A DNA stretch of 7,703 nucleotides from Prolixibacteraceae bacterium. Lineage in GTDB: Bacteria; Bacteroidota; Bacteroidia; Bacteroidales; Prolixibacteraceae. Positions 1 through 6,533 of this stretch are shown one piece after another (the first letter of the stretch is position 1; every line of letters begins with the position of its first letter). The notes beneath the pieces are model-generated. The model was given only the letters and a program-made list of their open reading frames with translations. It was not told the DNA's origin and did not search any database. A program made the translations under genes and the position numbers. Location: assembly GCA_027451165.1 (NCBI GenBank), contig DAIDJX010000156.1:1-7703 (forward strand). The letters are read 5' to 3'.

Positions 1-40
1 CAATTTCGGGAACATTTTCTACAAAATCATTATTGTTCAT
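1..40 (-). CDS. N-terminal fragment of an unidentified gene, cut by the left edge
   Basis: An ATG at 40-38 on the minus strand opens a frame that reads MNNNDFVENVPEI and then runs off the window. The visible 13 residues are polar and acidic and show no signal peptide, so the product is probably cytoplasmic. They are too few to name a family. Support for a real start comes from its surroundings: a Bacteroidota-like -7 element lies about 37 bases upstream, and the preceding gene on the same strand ends at 161, leaving a normal intergenic space. There is no obvious Shine-Dalgarno sequence, which is usual for the phylum. The function is unknown. Confidence 0.5.
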   Translation of the reverse strand, partial: MNNNDFVENVPEI

Positions 41-76
41 CTCTGATGGTGATTAGTTTCCTTACAATTTATCCGG

Positions 77-109
77 CGAAGGTACAAAAAATTTACAATT
101 TTTCAGCAA
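77..109 (-). promoter_or_regulatory. Putative Bacteroidota-type promoter for the gene at the left edge
   Basis: On the minus strand TACCTTCG at 84-77 matches the Bacteroidota -7 consensus TAnnTTTG in all but one fixed position. A TTG at 109-107 lies 22 bases upstream, near the expected position of the -33 element. This would place the transcription start around 70 and give a leader of about 30 bases before the ATG at 40. The -33 candidate lies inside the hairpin at 99-123. The assignment rests on consensus and spacing only. Confidence 0.4.
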
Positions 110-123
110 CTGCTGCTGAAAAA
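99..123. terminator. Perfect 10-bp hairpin between two minus-strand genes, possible terminator
   Basis: The arms TTTTTCAGCA (99-108) and TGCTGAAAAA (114-123) are exact reverse complements separated by a 5-base loop. The site lies 37 bases past the stop codon of the mechanosensitive channel gene, where a terminator would be expected. The stem has only four G-C pairs and no uninterrupted T tract follows it directly, although the minus strand becomes AT-rich (TTGTAAATTTTTTG). It may be a weak terminator or an mRNA-end stabiliser. Because it overlaps the candidate -33 region of the next gene, an operator role is also possible. Confidence 0.4.
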
Positions 124-160
124 CAGGTAAATCAAACCGGATGTCAAAGTGCAAGCCGGC

Positions 161-1474
161 TCAGCGCGGGGTAATTTGCTCTGATTCCAGCCTGAATCCT
201 GTCGGCGACTGGAATGCCTTAAGTCCGAATTCCGGCAGGATGGAGAAAATATGTTCAAAAATTCCGGCCTGAATATTTTCAAAATCAGCCCATCCCTTAT
301 TTTTGCTGAAGGCAACGATTTCCAGCGGTAACCCTTTATCTCCGGATTGTAGTTGCCGGACAATCAGGTCCATGTCCTGGTTAATGCCCGGGTGTTGGCG
401 CAGCCAGGATTCCAGGTAGATTCTGAAAAGCCCGATGTTGGTTGGTACCGGCATATGCCCTTTCTTTTCCTGTGTCTCTAAGAATGCCGTCAGCTCCTCT
501 TGCAGGGAGCGAACCTTCTCTGCGATCAGGTCAATTTTTGCCAGGTGTTCCATCATGTCAGGGGTACAACTCCTGATGGAATAAATGTCAATGAAAATTG
601 AACGTTTGATCCTCCGGCCATCCGATTCCTGCATACCGATCCAGTTGGTAAATGATTCAGACACCAGAGACCAGGTGGGGACCGTGGTGATGGTAAGATC
701 CCAGTTTTGAATCTTAACCGTATTCAGGGTAATATCGATGACTGTGCCATCGGCATGGCGGCCAGGCATTTCAACCCAGTCGCCAATCTTGACCATTTTG
801 TTGGCAGACAGATGAATGGATGCTACAAATGCAAGTATGGTGTCCTTGAAGACGAGCATTAAAACGGCCGCCATTGCTCCCAACCCTGCCAGCAATACGG
901 TGGGATCCTTACCCAGAAGTACCGATATCACCAATATGGAAGACATAAAGATGATCAGAATCTTTGCCAGTTGCATATAACCTTTAATCGACCGGTTTGG
1001 CGCATAAGGGGTAGTCTGATAAATCACATTCCCAGCATTCAGCAAGGCAATCAGGATGTAAACGATGGTGAAGATAAAATATATCCTCGCAAATTTAAGC
1101 AAGACTGGTCCCAGTTGAAAGTAAAAATCTGCCTTCAACGTGGAAAGCACCTCTGCCGGAAATTCATTGAGCGGTTTGTCGAGCGTGGGGGCCGCAAAAA
1201 AACAACTGCTGTAAATAAAAAAAAGGGGAATCAGGTGTGCAAGTCCATTGAACACTTTTTCCCGGACAAGGATATCGTCCCATTCTGTTGCGGTTTTTCT
1301 GACTAACCTTGTGACAATCTTAAGAATGATCTTTTTGGCTGCGAAATGCAACAAGCGGGAAATGATCAGGATGATCAGGATTACGGCAAAGGCAGAAATG
1401 GGTTTTGCATAAGATTCCAGAAATGGTAAGTTCCGGAGGATTTCCAGGAAATATTTGTATAATTCGTGCATCAT
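161..1474 (-). CDS. ybdG: YbdG-type MscS-family mechanosensitive ion channel
   Basis: This 437-residue inner-membrane protein should act as a small-conductance mechanosensitive channel that releases solutes on hypo-osmotic shock. Hydrophobic segments lie at about residues 26-44, 80-95, 125-147, 168-187 and 193-222, which fits the five-helix YbdG layout. The last is the Gly/Ala-rich pore helix (LLAGLGAMAAVLMLVFKD). The MscS beta domain follows at about 225-285, with IGDWVEM, the ADGTV loop and NWD-ITT-PTWSLVSESFTNW. The cytoplasmic C-terminal region (285-437) carries GRRIKRSI, TNIGLFR, LIVRQL, GLPLEI and FGL-FQSPTG, as I recall them from E. coli YbdG (about 415 residues). The start is the first of two adjacent ATGs (1474 or 1471). 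The frame stays open to 1663, but that extension is not membrane-like and overlaps the divergent peptidase gene. Family assignment is secure; gating behaviour is inferred. Confidence 0.93.
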   Translation of the reverse strand: MMHELYKYFLEILRNLPFLESYAKPISAFAVILIILIISRLLHFAAKKIILKIVTRLVRKTATEWDDILVREKVFNGLAHLIPLFFIYSSCFFAAPTLDKPLNEFPAEVLSTLKADFYFQLGPVLLKFARIYFIFTIVYILIALLNAGNVIYQTTPYAPNRSIKGYMQLAKILIIFMSSILVISVLLGKDPTVLLAGLGAMAAVLMLVFKDTILAFVASIHLSANKMVKIGDWVEMPGRHADGTVIDITLNTVKIQNWDLTITTVPTWSLVSESFTNWIGMQESDGRRIKRSIFIDIYSIRSCTPDMMEHLAKIDLIAEKVRSLQEELTAFLETQEKKGHMPVPTNIGLFRIYLESWLRQHPGINQDMDLIVRQLQSGDKGLPLEIVAFSKNKGWADFENIQAGIFEHIFSILPEFGLKAFQSPTGFRLESEQITPR

Positions 1475-1503
1475 GTTGTCGCTGTTTACTCTAATTTTAC
1501 CTG

Positions 1504-1511
1504 CAAAAATA
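1504..1511 (-). promoter_or_regulatory. Putative -7 element for the mechanosensitive channel gene
   Basis: On the minus strand TATTTTTG at 1511-1504 matches the Bacteroidota -7 consensus TAnnTTTG exactly. It lies 29 bases upstream of the ATG at 1474, giving a short leader. I see no TTG at the usual -33 distance, so the site rests on one element only. It lies inside the 42-bp space between the two divergent genes, where the promoters must overlap or reach into the opposing coding sequence. Confidence 0.35.
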
Positions 1512-1516
1512 CAAAA

Positions 1517-2803
1517 ATGAAATGTCAGTTGTGGCTGCCTGTGTTTGCAGTGATACTTTGTCTTCAGATTCCGCTCTTTGCCGGAGAAAAATACAATGAC
1601 CATTTTACGGGTGACAGGCTTCGTTTTGATTTTCTGTTCACTGGTAACAAGGAGGAAATCCACGTTTTTCCTGTTCAGCTAAAGATGGAACCATACTGGT
1701 CAGGTCCTGAAGAGATAAAGGCTGATCCTTCCGGGTGTGGAAATTTCCGTTACCAGGTATGGGAGGATAGTTCCGGAGAATTGCTTTTCAGCAGGGGCTT
1801 TTCCTCTCTTTTTCAGGAATGGCAGACTACCGCTGAAGCGGCAAAGATGGAGAGGGCTTTCTATCAGGCCTTGTTTTTCCCGTTTCCCAAAAATGAAGTA
1901 ACGCTTAAACTGGAATTCAGGGATAAAAAGGGGATTTTCCAACCCCTTTATGAAACGAAGATTGATCCCAAAAACTATTTTATTCTGAAGGAAACACCCA
2001 TGGAGGCAGAATCTCTGTCGATCGAAAAAAACGGTCAAGCGGAGAAAAATGTTGACCTGGTCTTTATCGCTGACGGATATACCCCGGAGGAGAAAGCGAA
2101 ATATTATGACGATGTAAAAAGGCTGACAGAAGAATTTTTTAAAGTAGAACCTTACAGCCAGAACCGGAAACGGTTCAATGTGACCGCTGTTTTCACTCCC
2201 TCAGAAGAATCAGGGGTAGATATTCCCGGAGAGCATCTTTACAAAAACACGGCATTGAATTCAACATATTACACCTTTAATGTTGCCCGGTACCTGACTA
2301 CCAGCGATATGCTTTCTGTGTACGATGCGGTTTCCGGCGTGCCATGGGACTTCCTGGTGGTACTGGTCAATACGGAACGGTATGGAGGTGGGGGAGTTTT
2401 TAACCAGTTCACAGTGTGTTCCTCCGGAAATGAACTGAGTCCCAAGGTGCTGGTACATGAATTGGGGCATTCCTTCGCCGGTTTGGCAGATGAATATTAC
2501 AGTTCTGAAGTAGCCTATGAAGAGTTTTATCCTTTGGGTACTGAACCCTGGGAACCCAACATTACTACCCTGGTAAGTTTTGACACAAAATGGAAAGACT
2601 TGCTTACCGCGGGTGTGCCAATACCAACGCCAAGAACTCCGGAATACAGCAAGGTAACCGGAGTTTTTGAAGGAGGTGGGTATATGGCAAAGGGAATATT
2701 CAGCCCGGCACAGGATTGCCGGATGAAAAGCAACGTTACCAACAAGTTTTGTGCGGTCTGTTCTGCTGCTATTCAGAACGCCATTGACTGGTATTCAAAA
2801 TAA
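1517..2803 (+). CDS. Exported M64-family (IgA-peptidase-like) zinc metallopeptidase
   Basis: This 428-residue secreted metallopeptidase starts with a signal peptide at residues 1-22 (MKCQLW, hydrophobic core, cut after LFA before GEKY); there is no good lipobox. Residues of about 25-155 form the beta-rich N-terminal domain typical of Bacteroidota M64 proteins. The catalytic domain begins at NVDLVFIADGYTPEE (about 178-192). The zinc site is HELGH at 314-318 (two His ligands, Glu315 as general base), followed by GLADEYY, whose Asp325 is a plausible third ligand. The C-terminal DCRM (400-403) and FCAVC (411-415) blocks are family-typical. Length fits the family. M64 is named for a clostridial IgA peptidase, but the real substrate here is unknown. 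The start at 1517 was chosen because the signal peptide begins there; the upstream in-frame ATG at 1466 would overlap the divergent channel gene. The leader is A-rich with no Shine-Dalgarno site. Confidence 0.9.
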   Translation: MKCQLWLPVFAVILCLQIPLFAGEKYNDHFTGDRLRFDFLFTGNKEEIHVFPVQLKMEPYWSGPEEIKADPSGCGNFRYQVWEDSSGELLFSRGFSSLFQEWQTTAEAAKMERAFYQALFFPFPKNEVTLKLEFRDKKGIFQPLYETKIDPKNYFILKETPMEAESLSIEKNGQAEKNVDLVFIADGYTPEEKAKYYDDVKRLTEEFFKVEPYSQNRKRFNVTAVFTPSEESGVDIPGEHLYKNTALNSTYYTFNVARYLTTSDMLSVYDAVSGVPWDFLVVLVNTERYGGGGVFNQFTVCSSGNELSPKVLVHELGHSFAGLADEYYSSEVAYEEFYPLGTEPWEPNITTLVSFDTKWKDLLTAGVPIPTPRTPEYSKVTGVFEGGGYMAKGIFSPAQDCRMKSNVTNKFCAVCSAAIQNAIDWYSK

Positions 2804-2843
2804 CAGGTCTTCCGGGCTGAAGGAAATTATTGTCCCTGAGGGA

Positions 2844-3320
2844 TTACCAAACGTAGCGGATTCCGAGGGCGGCACCCCAACCCATGCCCGGGTTGTCACC
2901 CAGAAAATCCCACATGGGACGGGCATCCAGACTGAGCAGAATCGGAACACCCGACTTGCTGAAATCATATTCAAGACCGATCTGGCCCCCAACGGCAATA
3001 TTTAAATAGCCGGGGTCATCGTTGTAGGAGTAGATTCCCACACTGGCACCGGGGCCGATATACCAGTTCAGCCCGGATGTGATGTTCCAGTTCCATTGGT
3101 AGATACCTGCCACATAGAATCTGTGGTGATTTTTAGAGGAACCTGCACCGAGGTCAAGTTCAAATCTGTTGGCTTGTCCGATACCCTGCTGATAGGATAG
3201 TTCACCACCGTTGTAGGAGCCTCCGCCGAGCCTGAGACCAAACGCATGTGGATTAACCTGGCCTTGCCCGGATAGAACCATAGTCCCTGTAAAAAGCAAT
3301 AAGAAAATTAATTTTTTCAT
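2844..3320 (-). CDS. Small exported outer-membrane beta-barrel-like protein, copy 1
   Basis: This 158-residue protein has a signal peptide (MKKLIFLLLF followed by TGTMVLSG, cut near residue 20). After it come alternating, Gly- and aromatic-rich strands: FGLRLGGGSYNG, FYVAGIYQWNW, LNWYIGPGASVGIYSY, IAVGGQIGLEYDF and the closing ALGIRYVW. Ending on an aromatic residue is typical of outer-membrane barrel proteins recognised by the Bam complex. It is clearly related to the next gene upstream (3405-3890): both share an AG-Y block, a GIEY/GLEY-F block, an SLD-P block and a terminal G-IRYVW. I recognise no specific family and assign no function. It is the last minus-strand gene here and converges on the peptidase gene with 40 bp between their stop codons. 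No strong promoter was found in the 84-bp upstream gap. Confidence 0.8.
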   Translation of the reverse strand: MKKLIFLLLFTGTMVLSGQGQVNPHAFGLRLGGGSYNGGELSYQQGIGQANRFELDLGAGSSKNHHRFYVAGIYQWNWNITSGLNWYIGPGASVGIYSYNDDPGYLNIAVGGQIGLEYDFSKSGVPILLSLDARPMWDFLGDNPGMGWGAALGIRYVW

Positions 3321-3404
3321 GGTTTAATATTTATTGTTAATTCATTTTCAGGATGTGCTTGATTAAAGCGCAAAACCAACTATTTCAAATTGTTGAATCC
3401 CTGC

Positions 3405-3890
3405 CTAACGGCTTCCCCATACATAACGTATGGATAGCCCAAATTCATCAATCCAGAATTTCGGGGTATTGAGCGGGTTAAAGGCTGGTTTATAGTCCAG
3501 ACTGATGTTAAATGGGATGTTGCTGAAATTATACTCAATGCCTGCAATTCCGACTACCCCAATTAAATTATGGTTCATGCTGCTCTTCTCAGGGTAATTT
3601 GAATTACTGCTCCAAAATCCGTAATGTGCTCCTGCGCCATAGTAGGCATAAAAGCCATTCCAGCCAAAGGGATTGGCATGCAGTTCATATAACCCCGCAA
3701 AATAAAACCCTCCCCAGCGGGAAGCCAGAAGAACTTCAGCAGCCTGGTCGGAACGGAAGAAATATTTAGCGGTCAGCCCATTGGAAAATGGTGTGCGAAC
3801 TCCAATTCCAACCTGATAGTCCTGGGCAAAAACAGCCGACGTAATCAGCAGACAGGAAGTTAAAGTGATAAATAGTTTCCTCATTTTCAA
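3405..3890 (-). CDS. Small exported outer-membrane beta-barrel-like protein, copy 2
   Basis: This 161-residue paralogue of the 2844-3320 gene has a signal peptide at 1-22 (MKMRKLF, hydrophobic core, cut after VFA before QDYQ). The rest is rich in Gly and aromatic residues arranged as short amphipathic strands: FYFAGLYEL, FYAYYGAGAHYGFW, GVVGIAGIEYNF, FNISLDYKP and FGLSIRYVW. Unlike its sister it does not end on the aromatic residue but carries three more residues, GSR. The start is either the first ATG or the one two codons later (3884); both keep the signal peptide. It begins 24 bp after the aguB stop, so it may be read from the same transcript. It is probably an outer-membrane or surface protein. 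No function can be given. Confidence 0.8.
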   Translation of the reverse strand: MKMRKLFITLTSCLLITSAVFAQDYQVGIGVRTPFSNGLTAKYFFRSDQAAEVLLASRWGGFYFAGLYELHANPFGWNGFYAYYGAGAHYGFWSSNSNYPEKSSMNHNLIGVVGIAGIEYNFSNIPFNISLDYKPAFNPLNTPKFWIDEFGLSIRYVWGSR

Positions 3891-3914
3891 ATACTTAAAA
3901 TTAATTTCCCGTTT

Positions 3915-4811
3915 TTATGAATTATCCCTGTACCTGAGTAACAGGTCCTGGTAGGCGTCGATTCTCCGGTCGCGGAAGAAAGGCCACCATTTCCGGACCT
4001 TGGCAGTCTGGGCCAGGTCAATTTCAACCACAGCAGTTTCTTCTTTTTCAGCAGATGCCAGGAACAGCAGTTCTCCCTGCTGGCCGCTGACAAAGCTGTT
4101 TCCCCAAAACTCAATACCGTTGGTTATACCTGAAGGATCAGGTTCCAGACCTGTGCGATTGACAGCAATCACAGGAATACCGTTGGCAATGGAATGGCTG
4201 CGCTGGATGGTCATCCAGGCATTGAGCTGCCTGTTTTTTTCCTCCGGGGAATCACTGCTTTCCCAACCGATGGCGGTCGGATAAATAAGCACTTCGGCAC
4301 CGGCCATCGCCATAAGCCGGGCAGCTTCCGGGAACCACTGATCCCAGCAAACAAGCACGCCCAGTTTTCCCAGGGAGGTTTCTACCGGCATAAAACCCAA
4401 ATCTCCGGGGGTAAAATAAAATTTTTCATAATAGGCAGGATCGTCAGGAATATGCATTTTCCGGTACTTCCCGGCGATTGATCCGTCGCTGTCGAACACC
4501 ACTGCAGTATTGTGATAAAGTCCGGGTGCTCTTTTCTCAAAAAGAGAAGCGACCAGGACAACATGGTGCTCTTTTGCCAGCTGTCCGTAAAATCGGGTAG
4601 CCTCTCCCGGAATGGGTTCAGCCAGGCCGAATTGAACCACATCTTCCGTCTGGCAAAAATAGAGGGAGTCGTGTAACTCCTGCAACACCACCAATTCAGC
4701 TCCCTTTTGAGCACATTCTGCAATTTTAGCTGCCAGCCGGTTTCTGTTCTCCGGCTGACTTCCGGAGTTAGCCTGCTGAACAAGTCCTGCGGTTATTTTC
4801 TCCCTGCTCAT
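3915..4811 (-). CDS. aguB: N-carbamoylputrescine amidase (nitrilase superfamily)
   Basis: This 298-residue cytoplasmic enzyme hydrolyses N-carbamoylputrescine to putrescine, CO2 and ammonia, the last step of the agmatine route. The nitrilase catalytic triad is visible: Glu45 in VVLQELHDS, Lys118 in YRKMHIP and Cys155 in GVLVCWDQWFPEAAR. Blocks typical of the AguB branch include LYFCQTED, EKFYFTPGD, YPTAIGW, VIAVNRTG and the C-terminal FFRDRRIDAYQDL. Length is normal for the family. The frame is open upstream to an ATG at 4883, but 4811 is the right start: it gives the usual N-terminus (MSREKITAGLVQ). It also overlaps the frame-corrected aguA stop as ATGA, so the two are probably translationally coupled. 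Having agmatine deiminase directly upstream makes the substrate assignment strong. Confidence 0.93.
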   Translation of the reverse strand: MSREKITAGLVQQANSGSQPENRNRLAAKIAECAQKGAELVVLQELHDSLYFCQTEDVVQFGLAEPIPGEATRFYGQLAKEHHVVLVASLFEKRAPGLYHNTAVVFDSDGSIAGKYRKMHIPDDPAYYEKFYFTPGDLGFMPVETSLGKLGVLVCWDQWFPEAARLMAMAGAEVLIYPTAIGWESSDSPEEKNRQLNAWMTIQRSHSIANGIPVIAVNRTGLEPDPSGITNGIEFWGNSFVSGQQGELLFLASAEKEETAVVEIDLAQTAKVRKWWPFFRDRRIDAYQDLLLRYRDNS

Positions 4812-5880
4812 GGTAAAAATCCTTTTGGAATTTGCATGGTTATACAATGCAAAGATCCGTATTGTTTGATTAACGAGGTACAATCAATCGCCACAATTTC
4901 CCTGTCCGGGAAAGGCTCTGCATAACCTGCACTGCAACCTTGTCTTCAGGCACCTGATATACTGGCATCAGGACAGCCTGGTTGATGATCAGGAAATTGG
5001 CGTAAGTTGCGGGCAGCCTTCTGCCATCAACGTCGTATCGCGGCGAAACCATCGGAAGTGGTACCAACCGGTAAGGTTCTCCGTTAATCGTCCGGAAGCC
5101 CTGCAATTGTTGTTCCATTTTTTTTAGCGACAGATAATGAGGGTCATGGAGGTCGCTGCAACTGACGTAACAAATGGTATTCCGGTTACAGAAGCGCGCC
5201 AGGGTATCGATATGACTATCAGTATCATCGCCTTCCAGGTGGCCGTGGTCCAGCCATAATATCCTTTTAGCGCCAAGGTATTCCTTCAGTACGAATTCAG
5301 CTTGTTCTGTGGAAATTTCTCCGTTCCTGTTGCTGTTCAGTAAACAGGGAGCGGTGGTCAGTAGAGTTCCTTCCCCGTCGGTCTCTATACTTCCTCCTTC
5401 CAAAACCCAGTCGTGCTGAAAATAAAGTGAACCTGGCCGGAATGCCCCGGTTTGAAAAAGTTTCCGGGTGATCCCGTTGTCGTTGGCGGCATAAAATTTA
5501 CCCCCCCAGCCGTTGAAAGTGAAATCATGTATGGCCGGTATCTGATTGATCAGGGTTGTGATGGGACCATGATCGCGCGACCAGGTATCATCGGAAGCCA
5601 TCTCGAAAAGATGTATCTTTTCCAGTTCACCGGGCTGAAACAAGCGGATGATGGCTTCTTTTTTCCGGCAAACCAACAGCAGCTTTTCCCTTTTTATGAT
5701 TTCCCGGGCTATCCGGAGGTAGGTCTGTTCCACTTCAGGTAAAATGGATGCCCAGTCAGTGCCGTCATGGGGCCAGGTGAGCATTACACCATCCTGTTCA
5801 TGCCACTCCGGGGGAAAGTTTACCTTTTTTACTGCTGAAGTTTCCATTTCACTATCCATGTTTTCCGGCAAGATTATCAT
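4808..5880 (-). CDS. aguA: Agmatine deiminase with an apparent frameshift near the C-terminus
   Basis: This enzyme deiminates agmatine to N-carbamoylputrescine and ammonia, supplying AguB. The uninterrupted frame is 336 residues and stops at 4870. Guanidino-modifying (PAD_porph) motifs are clear: FPPEWHEQDGVMLTWPH near the N-terminus, WSRDHGP with Asp103, EGGSIETDGEGTLLTT from Glu161, HGHLEGDDTDSHID with His223 and Asp225, and LPATYANFLIIN near 289-300. The final block with the catalytic Cys is missing from this frame. After Leu323, a -1 shift at about 4908-4915 continues as FPDREIVAIDC, then GSLHCITMQIP, and ends at 4808, giving 357 residues with Cys346 (codon 4846-4844). That is normal family length. 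The start at 5880 is supported by its ATGA overlap with the upstream stop. As written, the protein would be inactive. A one-base sequencing error or recent mutation is the simplest explanation. Confidence 0.88.
4908..4915 (-). other. Frameshift site in aguA (one base apparently missing)
   Basis: On the minus strand the region reads AGC CTT TCC CGG ACA. Homologues of this family typically have a Leu-Phe-Pro-Asp/Glu-Arg-like sequence here, which one extra T (CTT TTC CCG GAC) would give. The short runs TTT and CCC are plausible places for a lost base. Downstream, the shifted frame stays open for 34 codons with family-like sequence, while the unshifted frame yields 13 unrelated residues. The exact position of the missing base is uncertain by a few bases. 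Confidence 0.8.
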
Positions 5881-6533
5881 TGTCCGAATACAAAGGAAAT
5901 AATATTCGCTCCCATTTGCAAAGCTTTTTGGCGCAGAGGCTCCGGATCGTTGTGTACTTCCACATCTTCCCAGCCATCGCTCAGGTCACATTCATAGGTA
6001 TAGAGGCAGACCAGCCTGGTACCGGCGAAAATTCCAAATGCCTGGGGCGCTTTGTTGTCGTGTTCGTGAACCTTGGGCAAACCCTCCGGGAAACTGAATT
6101 TTTGCCTGAAAACAGGATGGTCAAAAGGTAATTCCATAAATTCCTTTTCCGGAAAGACTTTTTTCATTTCCCTCCTGACAAAGAGATCAAATCCATAGTC
6201 GTCATCAATGTGAAGAAACCCTCCCGCTTCCAGATAATCCCTCAGGTTCCGGGCATCGGTATCGCTGAAAAGGATATTTCCATGCCCGGTCATGTGGATA
6301 AAGGGATAATTAAAAATCTCCTGGCTGCCAACATCGACAGTGGCATGTTCCGGGTTTATTGTTGTTCCGATGTTGCGGTTGCAAAAACTGATCAGATTGG
6401 GAAGTGCAGTCGGATCACAATACCAGTCTCCGCCTCCTCCGTATTTCATCAGCCCGATCCTCACCGAGCTGTTTTGTGAAAACGCGGCCACCTGGGCTAT
6501 GCAGAACAGGATTAAAAACAGAAGTTTTCTCAT
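5877..6533 (-). CDS. Exported DUF4159-family protein
   Basis: This 218-residue protein has a signal peptide at about residues 1-19 (MRKLLFLILF then CIAQVAAFS), so it should act in the periplasm; no convincing lipobox is seen. The mature part matches my recollection of the DUF4159 family: IGLMKYGGGGDWYCDP at 26-41, NYPFIHMTGHGN at 75-86, LRDYLEAGGFLHIDDDYG at 97-114, LPFDHPVF at 135-142, and CDLSDGWED at 182-190. The family is common in Bacteroidota and has no established function. Its layout (a 'GHG' turn, then a layer described as 'GGFLHIDDD') resembles glutamine-amidotransferase-like folds, but this is my inference. The gene overlaps rsmE upstream and aguA downstream by ATGA, so it is made from the same message as cytoplasmic enzymes. 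Confidence 0.85.
   Translation of the reverse strand: MRKLLFLILFCIAQVAAFSQNSSVRIGLMKYGGGGDWYCDPTALPNLISFCNRNIGTTINPEHATVDVGSQEIFNYPFIHMTGHGNILFSDTDARNLRDYLEAGGFLHIDDDYGFDLFVRREMKKVFPEKEFMELPFDHPVFRQKFSFPEGLPKVHEHDNKAPQAFGIFAGTRLVCLYTYECDLSDGWEDVEVHNDPEPLRQKALQMGANIISFVFGQ

Noticed and set aside
971..1306. Plus-strand open frame opposite the channel gene
   Set aside because: It is the complement of well-conserved channel coding sequence, and its translation has no recognisable features.
1362..1379. Short direct repeat of ATGATCAGG
   Set aside because: It encodes the repeated Ile/Leu run of the first membrane helix of the channel and needs no other explanation.
1466..1516. Earlier in-frame ATG for the M64 peptidase
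   Set aside because: It would put 17 polar residues before a clear signal peptide and overlap the channel gene start.
1475..1663. N-terminal extension of the mechanosensitive channel frame up to an ATG at 1663
   Set aside because: It overlaps the signal-peptide region of the divergent peptidase gene, and the extra 63 residues do not resemble the family; 1474 gives the expected N-terminus.
2804..2843. Possible terminator between the convergent peptidase and barrel-protein genes
   Set aside because: Only 4-bp stems are visible (CTTC/GAAG and TCCC/GGGA) with no T tract, too weak to call.
3321..3404. Possible promoter or terminator between the two barrel-like genes
   Set aside because: There is only a 5-bp TTCAA/TTGAA inverted repeat and no TAnnTTTG match on the minus strand.
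4194..4481. Plus-strand open frames opposite aguB
   Set aside because: They are shadows of a gene with an intact catalytic triad.
4812..4883. Upstream extension of aguB
   Set aside because: This stretch encodes the frame-corrected C-terminus of aguA, and the family N-terminus starts at 4811.
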